Assembly (NCBI RefSeq): GCF_001949145.1
Contig: NW_019091472.1
Location: forward strand, 282,385-307,529
Direction of reading: 5' to 3'
Length of the DNA stretch: 25,145 nt
DNA from: Acanthaster planci
Taxonomy: Eukaryota > Echinodermata > Asteroidea > Valvatida > Acanthasteridae
A program made the translations under genes and the position numbers. Positions 1-9,576 of the stretch are shown here, one piece after another (positions within the stretch are counted from its first letter, which is position 1; each line of letters starts with the position of its first letter). The notes below the pieces were generated by a model. That model ran no database searches and was not told where the DNA came from. It was given only the letters and a program-made list of their open reading frames with translations.

Positions 1-109
1 TATAATGTTTAATGTATTTATAGTATGAAACCATGGCTTCCTCAAAGGTACCCGAGGCACTACAGCTGGTAAGCCTGAAGAAATCTGCAGCAAGAACACA
101 ATGAGACAT

Positions 110-280
110 AGTTACAGTTTTAGAGGTGGGAGGAAAGTCCCGGAGGATTCTGGGTCAAACCCTTGGAATCATGTACGGACTGATAACCCAATTCACATGT
201 GGACCAAGTCAGAAATTGAACCCAGGCCACAGATGTAACAGGCAAGGGAAGAAGCACTTCACCAACCTGACTCCCCCAAC
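110..280 (-). mobile_element. Probable tRNA-derived SINE fragment
   Basis: Read on the minus strand from about 280 down, a tRNA-like head is visible. There is an A-box-like stretch (GTCAGGTTGGTGAAG, complement of about 257-271). About 45 bases on there is a B-box-like GGGTTCAATTT (complement of about 210-220, consensus GGTTCRANTCC). It is followed by a GC-richer body with CCTCCGGGA and CTTTCCTCCCACCTC (complement of about 123-149), a string I associate with central domains of invertebrate and fish SINEs. No target-site duplication or clear tail was identified, so the borders are approximate. A degenerate non-SINE tRNA relic is the main alternative. The identification rests on pattern recognition, not a database match. 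Confidence 0.5.
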
Positions 281-400
281 ATAATACTGATTGCTGTATG
301 CAAATTTTCACCAGAGCCATACATGCAACTTTTGACCAATGGAAGTTGCAGCTAACACATGGAAAATGTCCCCATGGGGTTCAGATGTTTGGTCAAGGCA

Positions 401-460
401 GTTTCAAATATTCAAACACCAGATTATAAGGTTTCAAATATTCATACACCAGATTATAAG
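401..460. repeat. 30-bp tandem duplication, two copies
   Basis: Units at 401-430 and 431-460 both begin GTTTCAAATATTCA and end ACACCAGATTATAAG, with one base differing between them (A versus T at unit position 15). This is a simple local duplication with no sign of a function. Confidence 0.9.
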
Positions 461-1500
461 AAAAGGGACAGCACTACCTGCACCTGGGCATGTTACCATT
501 GCAGTTAGGCCAGACTTCTAGTTGATGAACCCAGTGACAGTGACTAAGTGAATTTGTACTAACCCGCATAGCTGTATCACATGGAGATGCAGACACTAAG
601 ATCCTTCCTCTAGGATCCCAGGCTAAGCTGGTTATTGGTCCATGACCACTCTGACTCAATATCTGGGCACAACTGGCAGATGGCCTGAGCAACACAAGAC
701 ATAAGTATGAAAATGAAAATCATTCTCCTCATTCTATGCAAATCAGAACAATCATAAATGCTGATGCTATGTAAACCTACATACCTTATGGAAAGGGATG
801 ATGGATCTATGTGCCAAATCAGGATACATGCTAGACAAGCAACAGCTAGATCGGATGCAGATAGAGGCTTCCAAGTTATGCAGGCCACACAACGTTGAAC
901 GCGATGCTTCAGTGTGGGAACTAGATCACTGAAATAATTGAAAAGGAATGGTTTCCAGTCAACCCCTAACAAAAGTTGTAGTACAATCAGTGTTCACCAG
1001 GGGTTTAAGCAGGGCAGGCCACCCCACCCTGCCAAAATTTTCAATGCCCTACGATTTTTTTCCATTGGATTTTCGCTATTCTCCACTGTCTTCACAGTTT
1101 ATCTGAGTCCAAAGAACTCTACCGTACTCTGTGCAACATATTGCAGTGGTGTTTATGATCGAACCCAGATCTAGATGCAGCGTACATAACATGTGTATAA
1201 ATATTAAGTACTGACGTCTTTGTACAAAATTCTGGACAGGTTCTAATCTCCCTGGTGATATTATTTTCACTTGTTTTGACAACACTGTAACGCAAAACAA
1301 TGTTGCCATAACACTTGAGGTTTTTTTTTTCATGAAAATAAGTATGTTCCTTGGGGATTAAAAAACTATTTATCTGTAACATGTCATTAGGAAGTCCAGG
1401 TACCGTACCGCATGTTTGTACACAAAATGCACATGCATCTCACAAGTACTTTGTCACGATTAAAATTTGGGGGAAGTAAAAGGTGAGAAAAGTGACTCAA
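461..1500. other. No gene seen
   Basis: About 1 kb of AT-rich sequence with only short open frames. The longest, on the minus strand at 610-972, has no recognisable motif and no convincing splice borders. A short GC-rich patch near 1010-1035 (GGCAGGCCACCCCACCCTGCC) forms an imperfect hairpin. Nothing else is supported. Confidence 0.5.
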
Positions 1501-1503
1501 AAC

Positions 1504-1522
1504 AGGTGGTCTCGAACCACCT
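1504..1522. repeat. Short hairpin AGGTGGT-ctcga-ACCACCT
   Basis: A perfect 7-bp stem around a 5-base loop. It is followed at about 1590-1635 by a low-complexity stretch rich in GAGGCC and AAGGC. No RNA gene is evident, because no cloverleaf can be drawn. Confidence 0.6.
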
Positions 1523-1789
1523 CAACTGATTCTTCAAGTCCAGAGGGTGCCGGGGCCAAAGCTACATGTAAGACCGAGTCATTGTGTAGCGAAGCCCAGG
1601 CCAAGGCTTTGAAAAATCAGCCGAGGCCGAGGCCCACCTTGAAACCTCCAACGCTGGTGCACACATGCACCTGACTATGTGTAGAGACCACTATGCATGG
1701 CCAAGATGTCACTACCCACAGTAGTGACAATGTTTGGTCGTGATAATGCCCTTTATGGTAACGGGTTTGTGAAGCAAATAGAAATATCT

Positions 1790-1900
1790 TGGAGTCAATT
1801 CCTCAAGTCTTTTGGTCCAAGATCCAGTTCGAATCCAAGACAAACTGAGTCCAAGTCTGTCAATAAAATGCACTCAAGTCTCAAGTCTAGACTCGTATTA
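1790..1900. repeat. Degenerate AAGTCT/GTCCAAG-rich stretch
   Basis: Short words CAAGTC, GTCCAAG and TCAAGTCTAGACT recur irregularly here. This looks like a decayed simple repeat. One B-box-like word (AGTTCGAATCC at about 1826-1836) lies inside, but no A box was found at the right distance, so no tRNA or SINE is called. Confidence 0.4.
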
Positions 1901-2352
1901 CCTGTTGGCTGTGAATATTCTGACAACATCATCATTCCATGCTACTGCACATTTGTTGGTATGTGGATGCCATGCTAATGCACGTATTGCTGACTCTTCC
2001 CAGCTGCATGTTTGACTGAACTGTGAAACTATTTTCTCATTTGGTAGCTGTTTAAATAAAAACAAAATATCTAGTCAAAGCCAAACAGGGAAAATCGATT
2101 TTCAATATTTAAATTGTTTCATCGAGCCATCTCATTCTTAGCATCCAACAGTCATGACAACATACATGTATAGGCCTACATGTTTTCCTGTATTTCCAAT
2201 TTTTCTGTTTCCTTGATCTGCTTTTATAAAGTACATGTAGCATCACTTCAATAGGTACACAAATGTACATGTTCATGTGTGCGTGTATTAAATATTTCAT
2301 GTGCATGTGTTTCATTACCATGAACTGTGAACAGTTAACTGTCTACAACAGC

Positions 2353-2456
2353 ATTACACATACATGTACATGTACATGTTGGGGTACATAAATGTACATG
2401 TACATGTACATGTATTTGCAACTGACTGAAGAAATGCTTGAACATGTACATGTACT
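2353..2456. repeat. (ACATGT)n palindromic hexamer cluster
   Basis: Consecutive TACATGTACATGTACATGT runs near 2361-2380 and 2394-2414, and again near 2444-2456. The unit ACATGT is its own reverse complement, so each run can fold on itself. This is the densest cluster in the left part of a window where the same word occurs throughout. Confidence 0.85.
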
Positions 2457-2590
2457 TACTACCATATGGGGATAAAAAGAGCCACGTAGTGAGCTTGACC
2501 ATCTGATCGCTGCCAGGCAACCACATGCAACTGTTGACATAACCGAAGGTGCTGCAACCAATCACACAACACAATACATGCATGTCATCA

Positions 2591-2636
2591 TTTTTAGAAA
2601 TTATAAATACATGTACTTTTTAGAAATTATAAATAC
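2591..2636. repeat. 20-bp direct repeat spaced by ATGTAC
   Basis: TTTTTAGAAATTATAAATAC occurs at 2591-2610 and 2617-2636, separated by exactly ATGTAC, which is one unit of the widespread hexamer. No gene is seen in 1900-3130 overall. A GT-AG-like donor at about 3009 (CAGGTAAGT) has no convincing coding exon attached. Confidence 0.85.
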
Positions 2637-3130
2637 AATGAAATTTCCCTCAAGATTCAGTTTTGAAGCTCTCGTCAAAGCTATCTGCGTAATCTGTTGT
2701 CAGCTCGTGTGATTATGGCCACATTAACTTTCCTTTTATATGGTTTGTTTGTCATTGAGCCAGTAAGTCGATCATATTTTCCACTTCAGACTGTAAAAAT
2801 ATTATTTAAGACAATAAACGCTTCTAAAAGGTACATAACATCACCAATAAAGAATCCATTCAGTTGACACCATAAAAAACTTCCACGGATTAAATTTTTT
2901 TTAACAAGTTGGGTATTATGTACACAAACTACAGTGCAAAGATAACCATCTACCATTGTTCCATTCATCTGCTTTTTCTTTTTTAACTGTGCCAATTTTG
3001 CCATACAGGTAAGTTTAGCCAAAGTAATGTACATGTAGGAAGAGATGACATCAGCTCACCCCAAACGAAGAGGCTTCTCTCCCATTCCAAAGATGAGATC
3101 AGAAGTTTGATTTTTGAACAGGACAGAATC

Positions 3131-3135
3131 AGCAC
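3131..3135. repeat. Target-site duplication AGCAC (left copy)
   Basis: AGCAC directly precedes the TG that opens the left LTR and is repeated directly after the CA that closes the right LTR (6379-6383). A 5-bp duplication is usual for Ty3/gypsy integration, and its survival shows the element was inserted as one unit. Confidence 0.85.
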
Positions 3136-3367
3136 TGTGGTATTTTGTGATTTGGATAAGTACATGCCACGGAGAAAGTATAGACTCACCTGACAAATTC
3201 CTGAAATTGTTATGTACCTAACTAAGACGCTGATTGGGTATTGGTTCCATTCATTGCTTTCATGGCTTTACAGTTAAGGGTGTGCCTCGTAATAAAAGGT
3301 TGTTGAAGTTCTTGCACAGCCATTTTTGCGTTTGTTCCGTTCTTTTGGTTGCTTCTACGTTATAACA
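3136..3367 (+). repeat. 5' LTR
   Basis: Begins TGTGGTATT and ends TTATAACA, with the TG...CA ends of an LTR. It aligns along its whole length with 6126-6378. It contains AATAAA at 3291-3296, a likely polyadenylation signal, and the shared core GACGCTGATTGGGTATTGG. Compared with the 3' copy it lacks a 6-base insertion near 3166, a block near the TATA-like middle and an 11-base T-rich insert near its end. Confidence 0.92.
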
Positions 3368-3370
3368 TTT

Positions 3371-3383
3371 TGGCGACAAGGAC
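3371..3383 (+). other. Primer-binding-site-like tract
   Basis: TGGCGACAAGGAC starts 3 bases after the LTR. TGG is the expected complement of a tRNA 3' CCA end, and the position is right for minus-strand priming. I cannot assign the tRNA from memory with confidence. Confidence 0.6.
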
Positions 3384-3391
3384 TGAGAACC

Positions 3392-3665
3392 ATGGCATCT
3401 GGAGGGTTTGCTGGCATACTTCAACCTTTCTCCTTTTCTGGAAAACCCTGGTGAACCCCCGGTGATATGGAAGCAGTGGATCAGATTGTTCCAAACTTAC
3501 TTAACTGCAATTGGTGGTGACGAGATGATTTTAGTCCATCATGAAAGAAAGCCCTATTTCTACATGTACATTGTCTGGGTGTTAAAGGTCAGAGAATCTT
3601 TTCTACGTTACTGGGTTCTACTGACTCTCCTCCAGAAGGAACTGACCCATTTGCCCACACCCTAC
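3392..3665 (+). pseudogene. Gag N-terminal remnant
   Basis: An ATG with good context lies at 3392, but its frame soon stops. The Gag-like text continues in another frame from about 3408 (motifs SPFLENPGEPP, WIRLF, AIGGDE) and shifts frame again near 3540, where an 'LGVKGQRIF'-like stretch and a DSPPEGTDPF-like stretch are readable. These are typical of Gag of invertebrate Ty3/gypsy elements. At least two frameshifts are present. The capsid C-terminus and nucleocapsid zinc knuckles are not found. Confidence 0.7.
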
Positions 3666-3734
3666 AGATCCTGAGCCTGTGTCCCTAGTCTGGGGAATTC
3701 AAATTGTTATGTTTATGTACAATCAGATAACTCA

Positions 3735-3956
3735 GTGTACCAGATTTTTTTCAAATTTAACTCCCAAAAGGCTTATTTGGAAAAGTGTGTATTTTCTAAG
3801 CCCAGCCTTAAATTTTTGGACCATACCGTTAGTGCAAAACGTGTGCGACCAGATAACAAATTCCAAGCGATTGCCAATGCTCAAGTGCCATTTGACAAGA
3901 AATCACTAAGATCTTTCTTGGGACTTGCAGGGTATTTTGCCAAATATATCCCTTAA
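3735..3956 (+). pseudogene. Reverse transcriptase thumb remnant
   Basis: The frame reads EKCVF, then FLDHTVS, RPDNK and LRSFLGLAGYFAKYIP, matching the usual KCxF / FLGHxVS / LRSFLGLxxYYxxFIP order at the end of the Ty3/gypsy polymerase domain. It ends at a TAA (3954-3956), which is premature for the family. The catalytic YxDD palm motif and everything before it are missing, so the deletion joins Gag to this point somewhere in 3665-3745. It cannot encode a working polymerase. Confidence 0.85.
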
Positions 3957-4480
3957 TTTGCAAATATTGTTGAACCATTAAGATCTCTGATAAAAGCGAT
4001 AGTAAAAGTGTTTGGTCTGCTGTTGCCCAAGAAAGTTTTGACAAAGTGAAATCAGAATTGAGTAAAGGTCCATGTATGACCCAGAATTAGAAACGATTGT
4101 AACAACTGATGCATCCATGTACCGTTTAGGTGCTGTTCTATCACAAATGAAGAATGGAAGGGAAATTGTAGAATGTGCAAGCCAAAGTCTATCTGATGCA
4201 GAAAAGGAATACTCTGTAAGTGAAAAAGAAGCCTCGCATGTGTGTGGGCATGTGAAAAGTGGAATATGTACTTGTGGGGTCGTAAGTTTGTCCTCCGAAC
4301 TGATCACCAAGCTTTAGTAACCTTACTTAGTAAAATACAGATGGACTTGGCATGCGTATTGCTCGCTGGTCGTGTCAGCTTATGAAGTTTGATTTTGAAG
4401 TACTATACAAATTAGGCAGTCAAAACAAGCTTGCTGATGGGTTGTCAACATTACCAGTTAAAGCTAAAGAATGTGAGCAT
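3957..4480 (+). pseudogene. RNase H remnant
   Basis: The first catalytic aspartate is readable in TTDAS (4108-4110), followed by LGAVLSQ, a CASQSLSDAEKEYS segment and EKEA with the expected glutamate. The frame is lost near 4230. It resumes as a VLRTDHQAL-like stretch (about 4283-4315), then as ARWSCQLMKFDFEV, and ends with LADGLS, the LADALSR-like end of the domain (about 4433-4450). At least two frame changes separate these parts. In an intact element this domain would degrade the RNA of the RNA-DNA hybrid. Confidence 0.82.
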
Positions 4481-4729
4481 GACACTGAGGATGAAATAAT
4501 ATGTCAAGTAGTTCTTCAAGATAAGTGTAAAAGTGTGACTGTAGAAAGACTGAAACAAACAGTACAAAAGGATGAAGTACAAAACGAGTTATCAGATATG
4601 TTGAAAATGGACGGCCAAGGAAAGTTAAAAATTTTGATCCACTTGAAGTAGAGATGGTGAAACCTTATCACAAAGTTAAAGGTGAACTGTCTTTGATGGT
4701 GTGTTAATGAGATAGAATTGTTGTACCAA

Positions 4730-5445
4730 AAGAACTTACAGGAGTAATTGTAAACTTGGCTCATGAATCACATCAGGGCATCACTCGTACTAAGCAACAC
4801 CTGAAAGAACTGTATTGGTGGCCCAAAATGGACAAACAATTGGAAACCATTGTGAAGAATTGTGTTACTTGCCAATACAATGACAAAAGCATCAAAAGAG
4901 ATTTGTTCCACTACTCCCAGTGCAATATCCAGCAAGGCCATGGAATAAAGTTGCAATAGATATTGTTGGAACTTTTAATTGAGCTACAAAAGGTTGTAAA
5001 TACGCCATTACTTTGATCGATTATTATAGTAAGTGGCCAGAAGTTGGATTTGCTTCATCGGTAACCACTGGCACAGTGATAGCATTTTTAAAAACAATTT
5101 TTAGCTGAGAAAGGTATCCCGATGAACTCGTCTCTGATAATGGAGTGCAATGCCCAAGAGTTCAAAGATTTTTTGAATTTGAGAGGCATTAAGCATACTT
5201 TTTCATCTTTGTACACGTACATGTGTATTATCCGCAAAGTAATGGTGCAATTGAACGTTTCAATGCTGTGGTGAAAAACACAATCCAAACTGCAATTGTT
5301 TCAAATAAGTCTTGGAAAACAGCAATGTACATGTACTTGAATGAGTTTCTCACTATGTATAGAGCCATTACTCATGCAACAACTGGCATAGCACCTTCAA
5401 TTCTGTTACATGGAAGACAAATTAGAACAGGTTTAGATATTGTGG
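4730..5445 (+). pseudogene. Integrase zinc-binding and catalytic core remnant
   Basis: The N-terminal HHCC finger is visible: His codons at 4762 and 4771, WWPKMD, and Cys codons at 4861 and 4870 (CVTC). All three acidic positions of the DDE core can be placed: Asp in DIVG (4959-4961), Asp in SDNG (5136-5138) and Glu in NGAIERF (5253-5255). They lie in different frames and are separated by stops (for example TGA at about 4979). The distal core (YRAITHATTG, 5362-5391) is open. Hexamer-like ACATGT sequence sits inside the core at about 5213-5228 and 5325-5337. Confidence 0.88.
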
Positions 5446-5579
5446 GATGGAAAATGGATAAGAAGGTGAAAGCAACCAAACAGGTTGATAAAAGAACTAG
5501 GCAACAAGTGCAGCTCAAGCAACGTAAATACAAGCAACACATTGATCAGAAGAAGAAAGCGAACGAAGTGAAATTTTTT

Positions 5580-5910
5580 TTAAGGAGATTGGGTACGAGT
5601 TAGAAAAACTGGTAATGTACCTAAAGGCGAATTACAGTATTGTGAAGCCATTCAAATTGTAAGGAAACTGAGTAATCGTACGTATCAAACAAGTGATGGG
5701 AGAAGATGGAACATGAATAAGCTGATTTTGGCTAAACTAACAAGTGAACCATTAACGATCCAGTAGTTAGTGATTTTGTTCCAGTTGAAGAAAGTCAGGA
5801 TAAGGAAGAAAAATCAACCGATTCTCTTGATAAGAAAAAACACACAGATGTACCAGAGATTAAGGAAAATGAACCAAGACGTAGTAAGAGGGTGAAACCT
5901 GTATGCCTGT
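5580..5910 (+). pseudogene. Integrase C-terminal (GPY/F-like) and basic tail remnant
   Basis: After a T-run with a frame change (about 5572-5581), a WVRVRKTG-like start, then YCEAIQIV, RTYQTSDGRRWNMN and LILAK can be read to about 5740. This is the usual C-terminal module of Ty3/gypsy integrases. A stop near 5764 is followed by an acidic and lysine-rich tail ending RRSKRVKP (about 5877-5900), a common end of Mag-type polyproteins. It is non-functional as it stands. Confidence 0.75.
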
Positions 5911-6106
5911 ATGCGTGTATAGTCAAGGGATTATTTAATGTATTAGTGATGATGATGAAATGTTAACAAGGTTAAAATTATGTTAACTGCAGGTTACATG
6001 TTGACCATTTTGTAACTGGTTAATACTAGTAAAGTGTGTAAATGATATATTTAAGTTTTCTATTTATATTGATTATTCTACGTTGTTTAAATTACATTGA
6101 AAATGT

Positions 6107-6125
6107 AAAAAAAAAGAGAGGAAAA
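6107..6125 (+). other. Polypurine tract
   Basis: Nineteen purines (nine A, then GAGAGG, then AAAA) lie immediately before the 3' LTR, exactly where plus-strand DNA synthesis of an LTR element is primed. Confidence 0.85.
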
Positions 6126-6378
6126 TGTGGTATTGTGTGATTTGGATAAGTACATGTGCATGCCACAGAGGAAATATTGGCTCACCTAACGAATTCCTGA
6201 AATTGTTATGTAGCTAACTAAGACGCTGATTGGGTATTGGTTCCGTTCATTAATTTACAGTTAAATGGTTTTAATAGTGTAGTGTGTACATAATAAAAGG
6301 TTGTTGAAGTTTTTGCAAAGCCATTTTTGCATTTGTTCCGCTCTTTTGGTTGTTTTTACTTCCTTCTACGTTACAACA
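6126..6378 (+). repeat. 3' LTR
   Basis: Begins TGTGGTATT and ends TTACAACA. AATAAA is at 6292-6297. It carries a 6-base insertion (TGTGCA, near 6156-6162) and an 11-base T-rich insertion near 6351-6361 relative to the 5' LTR. Confidence 0.92.
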
Positions 6379-6383
6379 AGCAC
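6379..6383. repeat. Target-site duplication AGCAC (right copy)
   Basis: Matches 3131-3135 exactly. Confidence 0.85.
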
Positions 6384-7254
6384 AAAGAAAAATACAGAAC
6401 ATTTAGCGCAAATAGTAGTTTGTGAATTCTGCACCACAGCAGACACACATTTTCAGACAGTACAGGCAGACTAGACATGTTACTGGAAGATTCCAAAAAG
6501 ATGCTACTTCAGAACCCCCCACAGAACAGTTCATTGATTACTGATGGGGCTACAATAAAACCAAATACATGAATGAATAAAAGGAAACACTTTGTTTTGA
6601 AGAAAATTTCAGTCACGTCATTAAAATGTACTGTATCATTTTGAAATTACAGGTAGGCCTGATAGTGTTCCACTGTATTTTTATTTACCGGCATATGTAC
6701 ATGTAACAATTGTAGCCTGCTTAGACAGAGTCCCTGAGTTTTGTAACTGTAACTGCCCACTGTCATGGGCAAATGGCGCACTCAACTTTATTTCTTCAAG
6801 GAATAAATATGATGGCTGGATGGCACTTCAGGAAAATGCAAAGAAGTTCATTTATTATGAAAGCCATTTTCCAAAAAGAAATTATTAATTTACAAAATAG
6901 TAGTCTTCTTGCAGCAAGTCTTCTTTTTCTTTATAACAGTTCTCTGACATGTAGCTGGCCGCATACATACAGCACTGGATTTCTTCTAATTTCACTTCTC
7001 TAACAGCATTGCGAACAAATACAAGTACTGCACAAGGTGGCAACCTGTACAAGTACATGTAATTTTTTTCACACAATTATCCGTGTGACACATCACAGAT
7101 ATCTAACACTGTCCAGCAAGGGTCCAGAGGACGATCTCAGGTTAAATTTATAAATGAACTCATTCGTGTACCTACAAAAACTTGAACTGAGTTTGGCTCA
7201 TAAAAAACATTCGAAACCAAGGCATTGCAGAGTTATTCTAAAATATTACAACAG
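6384..7254. other. 3' flank of the minus-strand gene, possible 3' UTR
   Basis: No coding exon is supported here. On the minus strand, AATAAA words (complements of 6851-6856 and 6787-6792) lie 400-470 bases downstream of the stop codon at 7255. They could serve as polyadenylation signals for the gene ending there, which is an inference. Confidence 0.35.
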
Positions 7255-7367
7255 TCAATCTTCAAATGTCTTGTTCCTGTTATAGCCATTAACCACTTCA
7301 AACTGTTGCAAATACTGAACTTGCGATGCGCTTAAATCAAATTTTGGCATCCGTCTGCTTTGCCAGT
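7255..7367 (-). CDS. Gene X terminal coding exon
   Basis: The acceptor reads CTTGTACAG|AC. Two bases complete the codon left open by the previous exon (G|AC, Asp), then 36 codons run to TGA at 7257-7255. The text WQSRRMPKFDLSASQVQY is well mixed and polar. An alternative last exon at 6509-6549 also fits the phase but is only 12 codons long, so this one is preferred. Confidence 0.65.
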
Positions 7368-9386
7368 CTGTACAAGGTGTCTATTAAACCTACATGTACA
7401 TGTACACAGCTGATCCACATTGTATGTAACTGATGTTAATGCTTGATGAAGCAAACTACATGTACATGTTCATGTAGTCTTTATGTGTAATTGTAATTCA
7501 CTGAAATAACAGTATGTATGTACATGTACATTGGTGCAGTAAAAATAAGAAGGCTCAACCACTTGCTGACATTATCAAAATGAACTTGTCCCTGGTGCAA
7601 AACTACATGTACATGTACTTTCAGGTAAATACCAACTTTTAAAACGACCTGATACAAAAAAGCATCACAACCACAGTCCTTTACCAAGTTGGATTTAAAC
7701 CATTACAGCATGGGGAAGAGTATAAATGTCATCTGATGTTTCATACAGAATCTGCCACTGGATCAGGTTTGAATGTCTCCATATAACACAGAGAATCCCT
7801 ATGGGTATGTGTTTGGATGCCATTCTGTTTAAAGCGGTTAATGGGTTACCTTGTCCAAAATCAAACAAATTTTTTTTATTCCAAAATAAGGTTTGTTTAA
7901 CCAGATAGCCAGATTAACCAGATATTTTCTTACCCAAAAAAGCTGCTGGGGGCAGGTTTTTTCCCCGCAAATCTTCAACCTTACAAATGTGCTTTGACCC
8001 AACCAAGTACGTTAATATGTTCACTACGGAAATGAAAAAAAAAATCTTAAACGAGTGTACACATCCTCCGGGGAACAAATAAGGGAAATTATGAGTGTTT
8101 ACACATCATCCGGCGTCAAGTGGTTAAAGAAATTGTTAAAATTATTCACTGTCTTAAATTTGCATTTTTTTTTAAAGTAAGAAAATTTTGACAGTGGATG
8201 TACAGTGCCTGTAAGGTACATGTACATTTGCAGTGAAGCAACCCTCAAACTGTGTGGTAAACCCATAAGATACATGTAATACCACATCCTGATCTCACCT
8301 TCTGTGTTTCTCTTGGTCAGTTCATTGAGCAGACCACAAGTTCCATTCTCCTTGTATAGGTACCATGCTTTCTTCCACAATGGCAAATGGGCATCACAAG
8401 GTAAGAATGCTGAGGGAGCATCTTCATCTGTTGCTAGGGAAGACAGTGTCTCCACACCAAGAGTCACTCTGGGCAATGTTAGTCCCTGAGGGATCAAAGA
8501 TTTATGAACTGAGCATACAATGTGATTCTTTAAGACCTTATAACGACTTCTTATATGTTAACTTGCTGGGTTTTACTTTAGTACTTACGTATACATTCTC
8601 TGGTTATAATGTGTTACAGGACATGAGATGGAGTCCATGAGTGAAGCACACAAATGGATATTGTTGATGCACTCGCAAAAGGTACATGTACGTGTACGTA
8701 CCCCTTTACTAGGTCATGGATTGAATTTGAATTTCGGCTAGTGTGTGTTTTAGCTGCTTTTAGTATTGCCCGTTCATTCATGGAGACTCTCACAACATCT
8801 GCAAACACTACGCATAAGAAAATCGGCTCCTATTAACGGATGTGGTGGGTGAAGTGAAATGAACTGATTAAACGATGGTCACCTGACCATCGCAAAAAAA
8901 GCAAAGTTTGTTTTCTCAAAAACACTAGCACTCTGGCCGGAAATACTTTACAGATTGACCATGGCTGTTATTTACATGTACTTTTATGTTTGAGGGTTAT
9001 ACAGCAGTCCTATTTCTGTGATTTTACCAAAGGTACATGTATCACCTACCTTTAAAAACAAAGAGAGATACAAATTACAAAACAACATTTTGGGGACAAG
9101 ACAATACTGGCACTGATTGAAACTTATAACAATGAACATTTGGATCCACAATACAATTAAAAGGAAGCTACATGTACAGTACAATACTATTCCCTGTACT
9201 CCTTAATCCGTTCCAAGTTGTACATGTATGTATATGTATGTGTACCTGTGCTATTTGTTTGCTAAGATCAGCATCTTTAAACTGTGCTGTTAGGAGATCT
9301 TCGTGTAGTTCACGTAACACCATAAATCCTTCCCTGGGTGGTGGAGAGTCGGAGACATCTGTCAATGTGTGCGTTGTTTCATCCAT
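7255..9386 (-). CDS. Unidentified protein gene, C-terminal part (three exons), partial
   Basis: Three minus-strand exons join with matching phases: 9386-9246 (47 codons, ends phase 0), 8485-8299 (62 codons plus 1 nt) and 7367-7255 (2 nt plus 36 codons and a TGA stop). All borders are AG/GT. The joined reading frame gives 146 residues. The first exon predicts a long amphipathic helix (FMVLRELHEDLLTAQFKDAD). The second has LPLWKKAWYLYKENGT, and the last has KFDLSASQVQYLQQFEVV. No membrane segment, zinc motif or known catalytic motif is visible. I do not recognise the family. The first exon begins at an ATG directly after the acceptor, but this may be an internal Met, and upstream exons were not resolved. 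The gene lies opposite in strand to the sorcin-like gene. Confidence 0.68.
7368..8298. other. Intron of gene X; TACATGTA-rich
   Basis: Contains several ACATGT runs, at about 7391-7404, 7457-7470, 7518-7531 and 7602-7619. No further exon is seen. Confidence 0.5.
8299..8485 (-). CDS. Gene X internal exon
   Basis: On the minus strand, acceptor TTTGATCCCTCAG|GG and donor GAAG|GTGAGATC enclose 187 bases that are open in one frame. The product runs from GLTLPRVTLG through LATDEDAPSAFLPCDAHLP to ELTKRNTE. The donor matches the consensus strongly. Confidence 0.75.
9246..9386 (-). CDS. Gene X upstream exon
   Basis: The acceptor is preceded by a TACTAAT branch-point-like word and TCTTTTTAG; the donor is CAG|GTACA. 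The 47 codons start MDETTHTLTDVSDSPPPREG and continue as a charged, probably helical segment. It ends in phase 0, matching the next exon. Confidence 0.7.
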
Positions 9387-9576
9387 CTAAAAAGATTAGT
9401 AATTACAACAATAATATACATGTACTAGTAACATGCAGTCTACTAATGAACACTAAACAATGAGTCCTCAGAATCAAAAATGAATCATGGTAATCTGTAA
9501 GAAACACTTCATTGGCTATTCAAGTACAACAGATATAACTGTGATTATTATAACATGTACATGCATTAGTTTATGG

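Larger units (their letters stand above)
3136..6378 (+). mobile_element. Decayed, internally deleted Ty3/gypsy LTR retrotransposon
   Basis: An element of about 3.24 kb bounded by related LTRs (232 and 253 bp) and a 5-bp target-site duplication. The interior (about 2.76 kb) has, in order, Gag N-terminal, reverse transcriptase thumb, RNase H, zinc-finger integrase, integrase core and integrase C-terminal remnants. That is the Ty3/gypsy order, because integrase follows RNase H. Intact relatives are about 5 kb or more; here the rest of Gag, the protease and the fingers and palm of reverse transcriptase are absent. Frameshifts and stops break every domain. The Gag and Pol wording resembles the Mag/SURL-like lineage of invertebrates, which is my inference. 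The LTRs differ at roughly one position in ten by eye, so the insertion is old. Confidence 0.93.

Noticed and set aside
610-972. 120-codon minus-strand open frame
   Set aside because: No recognisable motif, no splice or promoter context, and composition like the surrounding DNA.
2353-2456. CRISPR-like or binding-site array
   Set aside because: The units are contiguous hexamers without unique spacers in a eukaryotic genome. It is a palindromic microsatellite.
6509-6549. Alternative last exon for the minus-strand gene (TTTTATTGTAG acceptor, 12 codons then TGA)
   Set aside because: It fits the phase of the 8299 donor, but the exon at 7255-7367 is closer, longer and has more protein-like text. 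The short one could be chance or an alternative end.
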